A stretch of 41,354 nt of DNA, from contig NZ_SCNL01000021.1 in the NCBI RefSeq assembly GCF_005502745.1, forward strand, positions 1 through 41,354, read 5' to 3'. This document shows positions 1 through 8,362 of the stretch, piece after piece (position 1 is the stretch's first letter; each line of letters starts with the position of its first letter). The translations under genes and the position numbers were made by a program. The notes under the pieces are model-generated. The model was not told the origin of the DNA, did no database searches, and saw only the letters and a list, made by a program, of their open reading frames with translations. This DNA is from Sphingomonas sp. 3P27F8 (GTDB lineage: Bacteria; Pseudomonadota; Alphaproteobacteria; Sphingomonadales; Sphingomonadaceae).

Positions 1-113
1 AACATCGGCGCTTGCAGCACCGCAAGTTCGCCGCCTAACATCAACCCCCTGACGAGGTCCGCACTCCGCTAATCTACGCCGCGAGTTGTGCCGAATGTTC
101 TGACGACGGACAG

Positions 114-758
114 GACGTTCGCCGTCTTGCCGTCGAGTCTGTGTCGGCGATCAGCCGCCGCGAATTCGGCGATCCCGATCTGCGTCTTGCGACCTGGATC
201 GTGCTGGCGACGATCCCTATCGCGCTGGCGGGCGTGCTCCTTTCGAGCAGCCTCAATACCTGCAACTCGCCCCTTCGCGCATTGCCGGTGATCGGCTGGG
301 CGTGTATCGTAATGGCGGTGCTGATGGCGCTCACTGAAATCCTGGCACGCCACCGCCGCAGCGTCGAGAACGCATCACTGGTGGACGCGCTGCTCGTCGG
401 CCTGGCCCAGGTCGGAGCCCTCATCCCAGGCGTCTCACGCTCCGGATCGACTCTCACCGCTGCGCTCGCACTCGGATTTAAGCGTGAAGAAGCTGCGCGC
501 TTTTCATTCCTGTTGGGCATCCCGGCTATCGCTCTCGCCGGATTGAAGGAATTGTGGGAGCTGCACAAAGTCCACCTCGACATGCACGGCTGGTCCATTC
601 TGGCGGTCGGCCTTGTCGTCGCATCCATTTCGGCATTCGCGGCGATCTGGGCCCTAATGCGCGTCCTCGAGCGCTTCTCCGCCTGGCCTTTCGTCATCTA
701 TCGCGGAGTGCTTGGCGTTCTTCTGGTCATCGCGACCACCAACGCCTGGCTAGTCTGA
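114..758 (+). pseudogene. uppP: 5'-truncated undecaprenyl-diphosphatase (UppP/BacA)
   Basis: The C-terminal three quarters of an undecaprenyl-pyrophosphate phosphatase, the membrane enzyme that recycles the lipid carrier for cell-wall synthesis. The second signature, PGVSRSGST, is intact and is followed by FSFLLGIPA and the usual run of hydrophobic helices to the C-terminus. Family members are about 260-270 residues. From the GTG at 141 only 205 residues remain, and family-like sequence in the same frame begins near 114. The first catalytic motif (E-F-L-P-V-S-S-x-G-H) should lie upstream but is in no frame of 1-113, and the frame is closed by a stop at about 36. I infer a deletion or insertion breakpoint near 100-114. 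Without the first motif the product should be inactive. Bases 1-113 hold nothing I recognise. Confidence 0.8.
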
Positions 759-966
759 GGCGTCAGCCTCCCAGCACATCGGGAAATGGGCATGGCAATG
801 CCTCATCGACGCATCGCGATGCCTATGACTATGAGCTGCGCCCAATCTGGTATCCGGCGAATGGTCGTGCAGCTCAGTCAGATGTAGCCACAGTCCGATA
901 GATACCAGGATTTCGGCGACGGTGAGAGGCGCCGTGACAGGTTCGCCGATCTTGCAGAAACATCGA

Positions 967-1380
967 TCAAATCGTGCCCAATTGGGCGGTAGCAGACAAT
1001 GTCGTGATCAACGGGCATCCGACCTGATCGCCGGCGTCGCAGGCACGAACGGTGTCGGCAAGCACGCGCTCCATACGCCTCAAGTCGGTAATCCGCGCGC
1101 GCACTTGCCGGAGGTGCGAAGCCGCGATTTCGCGGGCGTCGCCGCATGCCATATCTTCGGCGGTGGCGATTCCGAGCAGCGCCCGAATTTCGTCTAGCGT
1201 AAAGCCCAGCTCGCGCGCGCGCCGGACGAAATGGACCCGCGCAACATCCGCGAGGCCAAAGCTGCGGTACCGGCCCCGGCGGGCCGGCATAGGCAGCAGT
1301 CCGATACGCTCATAATAGCGGATCGTCTCAATGTTGCAGCGCGTGCGCCGCGACAGCTCCCCAATCGCGATGGTTTCCAT
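967..1380 (-). CDS. merR: MerR-type mercury-responsive regulator
   Basis: A 137-residue MerR-family regulator that would bind the divergent operator next to it and activate merT on Hg(II) binding. The N-terminal winged helix-turn-helix shows IGELSRRT and ETIRYYERIGLL. A long dimerisation helix follows. Three cysteines (about C79, C114 and C122, the last in GCPL) sit where MerR of Tn501 has its Hg-binding C82, C117 and C126; the C114-C122 spacing is one residue shorter. The ATG at 1380 gives the standard MerR N-terminus; the frame stays open upstream to 1554 but that part is not MerR-like. It diverges from merT with an 89-bp gap. The cysteines and the merT neighbour make mercury more likely than Cu, Cd or Pb, but this is inferred. 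Confidence 0.88.
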   Translation of the reverse strand: METIAIGELSRRTRCNIETIRYYERIGLLPMPARRGRYRSFGLADVARVHFVRRARELGFTLDEIRALLGIATAEDMACGDAREIAASHLRQVRARITDLRRMERVLADTVRACDAGDQVGCPLITTLSATAQLGTI

Positions 1381-1409
1381 GGCCGCCCCTCGCCTTTCGA
1401 AATTGGGGG

Positions 1410-1440
1410 TTGAGTCTGTAGTTCCTACAGATGGTAGAGT
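1410..1440 (+). promoter_or_regulatory. MerR-type promoter and operator of merT
   Basis: A -35-like TTGAGT (1410-1415) and a -10-like TAGAGT (1435-1440) are separated by 19 bp, the stretched spacer typical of MerR-activated promoters. The spacer carries a perfect dyad TCTGTAG-TTC-CTACAGA (1415-1431, 7-bp arms). It lies between the divergent merR and merT, so it probably also serves merR autorepression. The merT ribosome site AAGGAG is at 1458-1463. Confidence 0.85.
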
Positions 1441-1469
1441 TCCAGCCAATTGATCGCAAGGAGTCGCCG

Positions 1470-1841
1470 ATGATGTCCAAACCATATGTCCTGGGCCGCT
1501 TTTCGAGCGTGCGTGGGGCGCTGTTTCTCGCCTTCGGCGCAATAGCGTCGGCATTCGGCGTAGCCTCCTGCTGCGCCTTGCCGATCTTGCTGACCACCGT
1601 TGGCGTCAGTGTGGGGTGGCTGGGCGGGATCGCCGTTGCCGCAGCTCCCTATCGGACGCTTCTCCTCGGCTTGAGCGCACTTTGCCTTGTCGGTGGTGCG
1701 ATCATGCTCTGGCGGCAACAGCGCGTGGCGATGACCTGTGGGCCCAACGGCGCCTGCACGCCGGCTGCCTTGCGTGTTGTGGTGTTCGTCGGCTTGACGG
1801 TCGGCGCGATCCTGCTCTGGCTTGGATATTCCTATGTCTGA
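1470..1841 (+). CDS. merT: MerT-type mercuric ion transporter
   Basis: An inner-membrane protein of 123 residues that would move Hg(II) into the cytoplasm. Three hydrophobic helices are visible (about 16-40, 46-80, 100-120). The first ends in the vicinal pair C34-C35 (ASCCALP), the MerT mercury entry site. A second pair, C90 and C96, lies in the loop between helices 2 and 3, as in MerT. AAGGAG at 1458-1463 supports ATG 1470 or ATG 1473; an upstream ATG at 1431 would overlap the operator and is rejected. It is driven by the MerR promoter and overlaps the next gene by 8 bp. No merP or merA is in the window, so the reductase step must be elsewhere or absent. Confidence 0.88.
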   Translation: MMSKPYVLGRFSSVRGALFLAFGAIASAFGVASCCALPILLTTVGVSVGWLGGIAVAAAPYRTLLLGLSALCLVGGAIMLWRQQRVAMTCGPNGACTPAALRVVVFVGLTVGAILLWLGYSYV

Positions 1842-2061
1842 GCGAGCGCCCCTTCTCGAATCGACTATCACTTGCCCGCAATGCGGCTCGGTGAAGGCGG
1901 AAACGATGCCGACGAACGCCTGCCAATATTTCTACGATTGCACCGGCTGCGGTGCCTTGTTGCGCCCGAAGGCAGGAGATTGCTGCGTGTTCTGCTCCTA
2001 TGGAACGGTAGCGTGCCCACCAATTCAACTTTCGGGTCCAGACGCGTCTTGCTGCGCCTGA
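1834..2061 (+). CDS. GDCCVxC-domain small Cys-rich protein
   Basis: A 75-residue protein with no signal peptide. It contains the family signature GDCCVFC, two CxxC-type knuckles (TCPQCG and DCTGCG) and a C-terminal CC pair, ten cysteines in all. Proteins of this family are often encoded beside merT; some homologues have selenocysteine in the motif, here it is cysteine. It overlaps the end of merT by 8 bp, so the two are probably translated together. The likely role is cytoplasmic thiol binding or relay of mercury arriving through MerT, but I know of no biochemical proof. Confidence 0.82.
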   Translation: MSERAPLLESTITCPQCGSVKAETMPTNACQYFYDCTGCGALLRPKAGDCCVFCSYGTVACPPIQLSGPDASCCA

Positions 2062-2143
2062 CTGATCTCCATGGGGTCAGGCTGTTCTTCAAGACATCTC
2101 CCCCAGGCGGACATACTCAATGGCCGCCTCGGGCAAATAGTGC

Positions 2144-2501
2144 CTATTGCGGCCGCACGGCAGTGACCTCGGCGGCCACGCCTTGGGTCTGGACGTCGAA
2201 CCCGATCCGCTCGCCCACCCGCAGGCCGCGAAACAGCGTCGGCGGATTAGCCTTGAACGCCATGGTCATTGTGGGCCAGCCCACCGCCGGAATCGGTCCG
2301 TGCTGGATCGTGTGCTTGTTCGCCTTGGTATCGATCGCGGTGATGACACCGACACCCTGCCCCGTCTTGTCGGCAGGCGCCCTTTGTCCATGCCCCCATA
2401 CCGGACATGCCTTTCACATCTCCGCTCATGGATTAGGCGTGGGCCGGACCGGCGGCCAAAATGGCGGCGGTAAACAGTGCGATGCGTAGCGCTCTTATCA
2501 T
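2144..2501 (-). pseudogene. broken CusF-like periplasmic copper chaperone
   Basis: Recognisable CusF remains. An ATG at 2501 preceded by AAGGAGG (2504-2510) opens a 22-residue signal peptide ending GPAHA, then meets TAA immediately. The next residues (SMSGDVKGMSGMG) fit a CusF linker, so the stop is most simply CAA changed to TAA. Further on the frame shifts by +1 within about 30 bases, near two short G-runs. The CusF domain then resumes, with HGPIPAVGWPTMTMAFKA holding the copper-ligand pattern, and ends at TAG 2144-2146. One nonsense mutation plus frameshift(s) mean no intact product. Homopolymer sequencing error could explain the shift but not the stop. Confidence 0.82.
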
Positions 2502-2511
2502 GACCTCCTTT

Positions 2512-2690
2512 TGCTGAGAGGCTGGGGTAGTTTCAAAAGATGGACGTAGCGGCCTGCGCAGCAGCAGCGGGTAAGCGGCCGCCAAAACGAACATTGACAC
2601 CGGCGAGGCTGCCAGCATGCCACCGACAGAGTACGGCGATCCGGCTCATCACCTCCAAACCCGCGCCTAAACCGAGAAGTATCCGCAGCT
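2512..2690 (-). pseudogene. 3' fragment of a cusA-type RND pump gene
   Basis: About 60 codons matching the extreme C-terminus of CusA. One frame reads ILLGLGAGLEVMSRIA and, after a frameshift, another reads MLAASPVSMFVLAAAYPLLL. The intact cusA of this window has ILLGSGAGSEVMSRIA and MLTAPLLSMFVLPAAYLLL at the same place. The fragment sits directly upstream of the broken cusF, the order found in the intact cusA-cusF pair at 16142-12595. The rest of the pump is gone; the protease gene begins its 3' end at 2716. I read it as the end of a second cus operon lost by deletion. Confidence 0.8.
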
Positions 2691-2715
2691 TCCCTTTGCT
2701 TTCCTGCCGGACCGC

Positions 2716-3978
2716 TCAGTAGTAATCGGCAAGCTTTAGAATCCGCGTAGTTCCGTCCGCGACCTTAAGCGTTACCCGGCTTCCTGCGGGGCCGTAGCGC
2801 CATTGCCAAAGCAATCCCCGCGTATAGGAGTCGTCGATAGGACGACCGTCCACGGCTACGACGTGCTCACCGACAGCCCACCCCGCCCGATCCGCAGGGC
2901 TGCCGGATGCCACATGCACCACAGTCAGGTCAGTAGTGGAGGCGGCGAGGCCGAGGCCGCTTCGATCCTTCAGCATCGGCAGGCGCGCCCGAGGAGGGGC
3001 GGAACGCAACCACAACTGCCCTTGAGACACGTCCAGGACGATATCGAATTGTCCGAGCAACGGCATCCCCACATTCCCTACCGTGCTCACCGAGGTCCAC
3101 CGATCAAGGGCGAGCGCCGGAACTAAGGCGCTCGAGAGCGCGCCCAGGCTCACCGTGTCGGCAACGAAGGCCTTGACGATTTGCACTCCCTCGACCCCGC
3201 CAAGGGCGGCGGTGGAGACGGTCTTGCCGACGAGAACGGAGTGCGCCTCGATATAGGCGGAGGATAGCATCAACGCCGACGAACTGCCGAAATCGAGCAT
3301 CAGCGGCACCGGGTCCAGTCCGGCGATGGATGCGAGCACAAACAATTCCTGTTTGGCACCGTGCCCGAGCGGGAGCGCAGTCCATTCCGGCCCCGGCACA
3401 AAGCTGGCCGGCCTTTCAAATGCGAACCGTCGCGTCGCAAAATCGAGCGCCACGCAGCCGCCAGCCAGCACGTCTGCCCCGAGCAGCATATCGATTGGCC
3501 GACCAAAGGCAGCCGAGATCGCCCCCAAGTCTGCGATCACCGCGAATGGGAGGACGGGAGCATAAGCGCCCAACATCACCGCGACATTGCGGACCAGATC
3601 GACCGGAGCCTTGCCGCTCAGGCCGTTGATCCGTCGCGGCTCCAGGTTCGTCAAGCCAAGCTTGGCCGCGAGCGGTTTGCTGATAATTGACGCGCCGCTT
3701 CCGCTGTCGAGCACCGCGTCGATTGCTACGCCGGACACCTTGGCAGGCACAATCAGCGTGTCCCCGGTTGCAACTTCTATCGGGTGCCAGACCGGAGGCG
3801 TGGCGAAGCCGCCCCAAGACTGACCCCGATCGGTCCTCGCCGCCCATAGCGGAAGCGGAATACTGGTTACGACAAGCCCGGCGGCCAGACATTTGAGTGC
3901 CGTTCGCCGGTTAGTGTGACAGGGCGTCACCTTTTCAGCCCAGCTTTCCACCAAATTTGTCGGAGGGGACTCCTTCAC
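2716..3978 (-). CDS. retropepsin-like aspartyl protease with PDZ domain, exported
   Basis: A 420-residue protein, last gene of the czc operon. The N-terminal region has RR before a hydrophobic stretch (about 24-48), suggesting export, possibly by Tat. A first retropepsin-like half carries D91-S-G-S-G and the family motif DMLLGADVL (about 163-171). A second half carries D229-F-G-S, where classical enzymes have D-T/S-G, so its catalytic competence is uncertain. A PDZ domain with a GSPADRAGW loop occupies the last 80 or so residues. The start is GTG 3978, overlapping the czcA stop by 4 bp, so translation is coupled. A periplasmic quality-control or processing role for the efflux complex is inferred from position only. 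Confidence 0.8.
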   Translation of the reverse strand: MKESPPTNLVESWAEKVTPCHTNRRTALKCLAAGLVVTSIPLPLWAARTDRGQSWGGFATPPVWHPIEVATGDTLIVPAKVSGVAIDAVLDSGSGASIISKPLAAKLGLTNLEPRRINGLSGKAPVDLVRNVAVMLGAYAPVLPFAVIADLGAISAAFGRPIDMLLGADVLAGGCVALDFATRRFAFERPASFVPGPEWTALPLGHGAKQELFVLASIAGLDPVPLMLDFGSSSALMLSSAYIEAHSVLVGKTVSTAALGGVEGVQIVKAFVADTVSLGALSSALVPALALDRWTSVSTVGNVGMPLLGQFDIVLDVSQGQLWLRSAPPRARLPMLKDRSGLGLAASTTDLTVVHVASGSPADRAGWAVGEHVVAVDGRPIDDSYTRGLLWQWRYGPAGSRVTLKVADGTTRILKLADYY

Positions 3979-6900
3979 GCCGCCACAACCGTTCTCGGAG
4001 GCTCCTGGACAGTCTTCCCTTTCGCTAATAACCGGAACATTAGCGCCGAGATCGCCGGAAGAACCAGCAGCGTCAGCGCTGTCGACGTGATGAGCCCCCC
4101 AATTACCACGGTTGCAAGCGGTCGTTGCACCTCCGCTCCGGTTCCGGTGGCAAGCGCCATCGGGATGAAGCCGAGGCTCGCGACCAGGGCCGTCATCAGA
4201 ACCGGCCGTACTCGTTCCATCGCGCCACCAATGATCGCGCCGTCGATCCCTTCGCCGTCATCAAGCCGCTTGCGGATCGCGCTCATCATGACAAGGCCGT
4301 TGAGAACCGCCACGCCCGAAAGCGCGATGAACCCGACCGACGCCGTGATGGAGAAGGGTATCCCGCGCAGGGCCAGAGCAAACACACCTCCGGCCAGCGC
4401 CATGGGAACGGCCGTAAACACGACCAGCGCCGGCCAGGCACCGCCCAGTGCCATGTAGAGCAGCGCGAAGATCAGGACGAAGCAAAGCGGCACGACGATC
4501 GCCAACCGCTCGGAAGCGGACTGAAGGCTCTCGAACTGGCCGCCCCATTCGGTGAAGGTGCCGGCGGGCAGCTTCACATCGGCGATCTTCGCCTGGGCTT
4601 CGGCGACGAATCCGCCAAGATCGCGGCCTCGCACATTGGCCTGGATGACGACCATCCGCTTACCGTTCTCCCGGCTGATCTGGTTGAGCCCCTCGGTGTA
4701 GGTGAAACGCGCGACTTCGCTGAGCGGGATGGAACGCGCGTTCCCGGCACCGTTGGATGGTAGCATGACCGGGATCGAGCCCAGGGTGTCGATATCGTCG
4801 CGCTGTGCGTCGGGCAGACGCACCACGACAGCGAAGCGCCGATCGCCTTCGAACAACAAGCCCGCTTCGCGTCCACCCAGGGCGGCCGCGACCGTACTGG
4901 CGACCTCCTCGACCGACAGGCCGTAACGGCCCGCCGCCTGGCGATCGACCTTGATGTCGAAGGTCGGCGCACCAGATGTCTGTTCCGCCTGCACGTCCGC
5001 CGCGCCTGGAATGGTCCGCAGCGCTGTCGCGATTCTGCCTCCCGCCTCGCTCATCGCGTCCAGGTCGTCGCCATAGAGCTTCACCGCGACGTCAGAGCGG
5101 ACGCCCGCGATCAGCTCGTTGAACCGCATCTGGATCGGTTGCTGGATTTCGGTGCGGTTGCCGATCAGCGGCTTCATCCGTTCCTCGATCCGCCGAAGGA
5201 TGTCCTCCTTGGATTTGACCTCGGCGGGCCACTCCTTTTCAGGCTTTGGGATGACATAGGTATCGGACGCATTAGGCGGCATCGGATCGGTGCCCAGATC
5301 GGCATTGCCGTTCTTGGAAAAGACCAATGCCACCTCGGGTAACGTCTTGAGTGCATTTTCGATCTGGAGCTGCATCGCGGTCGACTGGTCGATCGAGGCG
5401 GACGGAATACGGAAGTTGGTGACCGTGATGTCCTTCTCGTCGAGCTGCGGCATGAACTCCTGACCAAGCGTGCCGAACAGCAGCACCGCCGCCGCAAACA
5501 CGCCTACGCCGCCCAGGATGAACGGCATTGGCCGCGCCACGGCGCGGGTGAGCGCTGGCTGATATTTCTCCTTGAACCAGCGGATCGATCTGACCTCGGT
5601 CTCGCTGACCTTGCCGGTCACCAGCAACGCGACCATCGCCGGCACGAACGTGATCGACAGGATGAACGCGCTGGCCAGCGCCAGCATCAGCGTGATCGCC
5701 ATCGGTGCGAACGTCTTGCCCTCCACGCCCTGGAAGGTGAGCAAAGGTATGAACACGAGGAAGATGATGGCCTGGCCATAGACGGTTGGCCGGACCATCT
5801 CCTGCGCGGCGTGAGTGGTTTCAGCGAGACGTTCGGTCCGTGTCAGCAGCCTGCCTTCGCGGTGCTGCCGCTCGGCGAGGCGCCGGAGCGCGTTTTCGAC
5901 GATGATGACCGCGCCGTCGACGATCAGGCCGAAATCCAGCGCGCCGAGACTCATCAGATTGCCCGAAACACCAAGCTCATTCATGCCCGCAGCGGTCATC
6001 AGCATCGTGATCGGAATCACGGCTGCGGTGATGAGCGCCGCGCGGATGTTGCCGAGCAGCAGGAACAGCACGACGATGACGAGCAGTGCGCCTTCGACCA
6101 GATTCTTCTCGACCGTGGCGATGGTCGCATTGACCAGCTTGGAGCGGTTATAGGCTTGGCTTGCGACAACGTCCGGCGGCAACGTCTTGTTGATTTCGAC
6201 CAGCTTGTCGGCGACGCGATTGGCGACGATGCGGCTGTTCTCGCCAGTGAGCATCAGGATAGTCGAGATGACTGCTTCTGACCCGCCGACGCTGCCAGAT
6301 CCGGTCCGCACCGCGCCCCCGATGACGACCTGGCCGACGTCCTTCACGCGCACCGGGACGCCGGCACGCGTGGCGATCACCGCCTCTTCTATGTCGGCGA
6401 CCGAGCGCAGCCGCGCGTCGGCGCGAACGAGAAAGGATTCGCCGGCACGGCGGACATAGTTGGAGCCCGCCGACAGGTTCGACCGTTCGAGCGCGTCGGC
6501 GAGGTCAGTGACCGAGACGCCATAGGATGCAAGCGCGGTCAGATTCGGCTCGACGACATACTGCTTCACATAGCCGCCGTTGGAATCGACACCGGCAACA
6601 CCCTGCACGGTCCGCATCTGCGGCCTGATGATCCAATCCTGGACCGTTCGCAGATAAGCGGCCTTGGCAACCACCGTGGTCAGTTTCTCGCCCTCGGGCG
6701 TCAGATAGGAACCATCGGACTGCCAGCCGGGCTGACCGTCGACCACCTTAACGCCCTTGCCGTCGGGATGTTCGAACGCGACGCTGAACATGAAGATCTC
6801 GCCCAGACCCGTCGTGAGCGGCGCGAGTTGGGGTTGAACGCCAGCAGGCAGGCTGTCCTTGGCCTGAGCGACCCGTTCGGTCACCTGCTGCCGAGCAAAA

Positions 6901-7211
6901 TAGATGTCGGTGCTGTCCTTGAAGACCGCGGTGACCTGGCTGAACCCGTTACGCGTGAGCGAGCGGGTCGTCTGCAGACCGGGAATACCGGCAAGCGCTG
7001 TCTCGACGGGAAAGGTGACCTGCTTCTCCATGTCGACCGGTCCGAGGGTCGGCACGAAGCTGTTGATCTGGACCTGGCGGTTGGTGACGTCCGGGACCGC
7101 GTCGATCGGCAGCAGGGTGATCTGCCAGGCACCGAACAGGACGACGAGGAAGGTGATGAACACAACGGCCCATCGCGCTCTGACCGAGAGCCCTAATATG
7201 CGCGCGATCAT
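3975..7211 (-). CDS. czcA: CzcA-type heavy-metal RND efflux pump
   Basis: An inner-membrane proton/cation antiporter of 1078 residues, the pump of a tripartite divalent-cation exporter (Zn, Co, Cd or Ni). The fourth transmembrane helix has DFGLIVDGAVIIVEN with D426, D432 and E439, spaced exactly as D402, D408 and E415 of Cupriavidus CzcA. This separates it from the copper pump CusA at 16142, which has IGAMVDAAVVMIEN. Two large periplasmic loops and twelve helices are apparent, at the usual family length. It overlaps czcB and the protease gene by 4 bp each. Which metal it exports cannot be fixed from sequence; the neighbouring His-rich exporter hints at Ni/Co. Confidence 0.93.
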   Translation of the reverse strand: MIARILGLSVRARWAVVFITFLVVLFGAWQITLLPIDAVPDVTNRQVQINSFVPTLGPVDMEKQVTFPVETALAGIPGLQTTRSLTRNGFSQVTAVFKDSTDIYFARQQVTERVAQAKDSLPAGVQPQLAPLTTGLGEIFMFSVAFEHPDGKGVKVVDGQPGWQSDGSYLTPEGEKLTTVVAKAAYLRTVQDWIIRPQMRTVQGVAGVDSNGGYVKQYVVEPNLTALASYGVSVTDLADALERSNLSAGSNYVRRAGESFLVRADARLRSVADIEEAVIATRAGVPVRVKDVGQVVIGGAVRTGSGSVGGSEAVISTILMLTGENSRIVANRVADKLVEINKTLPPDVVASQAYNRSKLVNATIATVEKNLVEGALLVIVVLFLLLGNIRAALITAAVIPITMLMTAAGMNELGVSGNLMSLGALDFGLIVDGAVIIVENALRRLAERQHREGRLLTRTERLAETTHAAQEMVRPTVYGQAIIFLVFIPLLTFQGVEGKTFAPMAITLMLALASAFILSITFVPAMVALLVTGKVSETEVRSIRWFKEKYQPALTRAVARPMPFILGGVGVFAAAVLLFGTLGQEFMPQLDEKDITVTNFRIPSASIDQSTAMQLQIENALKTLPEVALVFSKNGNADLGTDPMPPNASDTYVIPKPEKEWPAEVKSKEDILRRIEERMKPLIGNRTEIQQPIQMRFNELIAGVRSDVAVKLYGDDLDAMSEAGGRIATALRTIPGAADVQAEQTSGAPTFDIKVDRQAAGRYGLSVEEVASTVAAALGGREAGLLFEGDRRFAVVVRLPDAQRDDIDTLGSIPVMLPSNGAGNARSIPLSEVARFTYTEGLNQISRENGKRMVVIQANVRGRDLGGFVAEAQAKIADVKLPAGTFTEWGGQFESLQSASERLAIVVPLCFVLIFALLYMALGGAWPALVVFTAVPMALAGGVFALALRGIPFSITASVGFIALSGVAVLNGLVMMSAIRKRLDDGEGIDGAIIGGAMERVRPVLMTALVASLGFIPMALATGTGAEVQRPLATVVIGGLITSTALTLLVLPAISALMFRLLAKGKTVQEPPRTVVAA

Positions 7212-8362
7212 TCCGCCGACTCCTTGCCAAGCTCGGCCTTGAGAAGGAAGGCATTGGTGGTGGCGATCACCGTGTTTGCAGGGAGGCCCGAGGCAATCTC
7301 GACCATGCCCCCGCTGCGCGTTCCAACCCGCACGGTCTGCGCCTTGAACCCCTGGCGGGTTCGCACGAACACCACCGAGCGATCCCCTAGCGTCTGGACC
7401 GCATCCTGCGGCACATTCACGCCCGAGGCCACATCGCCGCCGCTGGCGAAGATACGCGCCTGGACAAGCTGGCCGGGTGCGATCAGGCCGCCGCCGCCGC
7501 TTGGCGTCACGACCACCGTCGCTTGCCGCGTCTGCGGATCGACCACGCCAGTCGCCGAGCGGACCCGGCCTTCCACCTTCTGGCCATTATTGGTCGTCAG
7601 TTCGGCCCTGTCACCCGCCTTCACACGCAATGCGTCCGCTGCCGGCATGCTCGCCTCGATCTGAAGGCGGCGCGGATCGGCGACACGGAACAACTCGGTC
7701 TCGGCCTGCACAAACGCGCCGAGATTGACGGGTGCGGACGTTATACGGCCGGAGATCGAACTGACCACCGCAACCGACCTGCCATCGCGCGAGACCTTTG
7801 CCGCGCTGGCGGCAGCGCTCGCTTGCCGGGCTTCGGCCTGCGCGACCGCCAGATTGGCTTCAGCGGTCTCATAGTCTGCCCGGGGCGACACCCCTTGATT
7901 GAGCAGTATTCGCTCGCGCGCCAGTTGTCGGCTTGCAAGCGTAACCCTTGCGGCAGCCGTACTGCGATCGGCGGCGATCGCCGACGCATCGCGGCTCTCG
8001 ACAAGGGCGATCGTTTCGCCCGCGCTGACCGGATCACCGATCCGCTTGAAGATCCGGGTAACGGTGCCCGCTGCCCGGGCAGTGAGCACTGCTTCGGCAT
8101 CTGGCGTTGCCTCAACGGTGGCACTGGCGAGGATGATGCCGGCGACGCCACCGGCTGCCGCTTGTGCAAGGCCAATCCCCGAGGTCTTGATACCATCCTG
8201 GTTGATCACGACCGTGTCGGTTGGAGCGGTGGAGGCGGCCGCCTCCGTCTCGGCTGTCGGTGCGGATGGGCCAGCCATTCTGGCGACACCGAAACCGGCA
8301 AGGGCGGCGAGGACGAGACCGATCGCGGCCCCGGCATAAAGCTTGTTGCGTTCGGGGTTCAT
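7208..8362 (-). CDS. czcB: CzcB-type periplasmic adaptor (membrane fusion protein)
   Basis: A 384-residue adaptor that would link CzcA to the outer-membrane channel CzcC. One N-terminal membrane anchor is seen (about 8-29). A lipoyl-like half follows (GTVTRIFKRIGDPVSAGETI), then an alpha-hairpin with Ala-rich heptads (about 125-195), the second lipoyl half and a beta-barrel with GDRAELTTNNGQKVEGRVRS. It has no N-terminal metal-binding motif and no fused CusF domain, unlike the CusB of this window. Overlaps of 4 bp with czcC upstream and czcA downstream indicate tight co-translation. Confidence 0.92.
   Translation of the reverse strand: MNPERNKLYAGAAIGLVLAALAGFGVARMAGPSAPTAETEAAASTAPTDTVVINQDGIKTSGIGLAQAAAGGVAGIILASATVEATPDAEAVLTARAAGTVTRIFKRIGDPVSAGETIALVESRDASAIAADRSTAAARVTLASRQLARERILLNQGVSPRADYETAEANLAVAQAEARQASAAASAAKVSRDGRSVAVVSSISGRITSAPVNLGAFVQAETELFRVADPRRLQIEASMPAADALRVKAGDRAELTTNNGQKVEGRVRSATGVVDPQTRQATVVVTPSGGGGLIAPGQLVQARIFASGGDVASGVNVPQDAVQTLGDRSVVFVRTRQGFKAQTVRVGTRSGGMVEIASGLPANTVIATTNAFLLKAELGKESAE

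Noticed and set aside
1431..1469. Earlier ATG for merT at 1431
   Set aside because: It lies in the operator/-10 region and would be upstream of the likely transcript start; AAGGAG at 1458-1463 points to 1470 or 1473.
1868..2092. Frame opposite the GDCCVxC gene
   Set aside because: Shadow of the Cys-rich gene; no ribosome site or domain.
5811..6281. Long open frame opposite czcA, like many others opposite czc and cus genes
   Set aside because: Its protein is an Asp/Arg/His-rich mirror of the RND codons in GC-rich DNA; no ribosome site, no family pattern.
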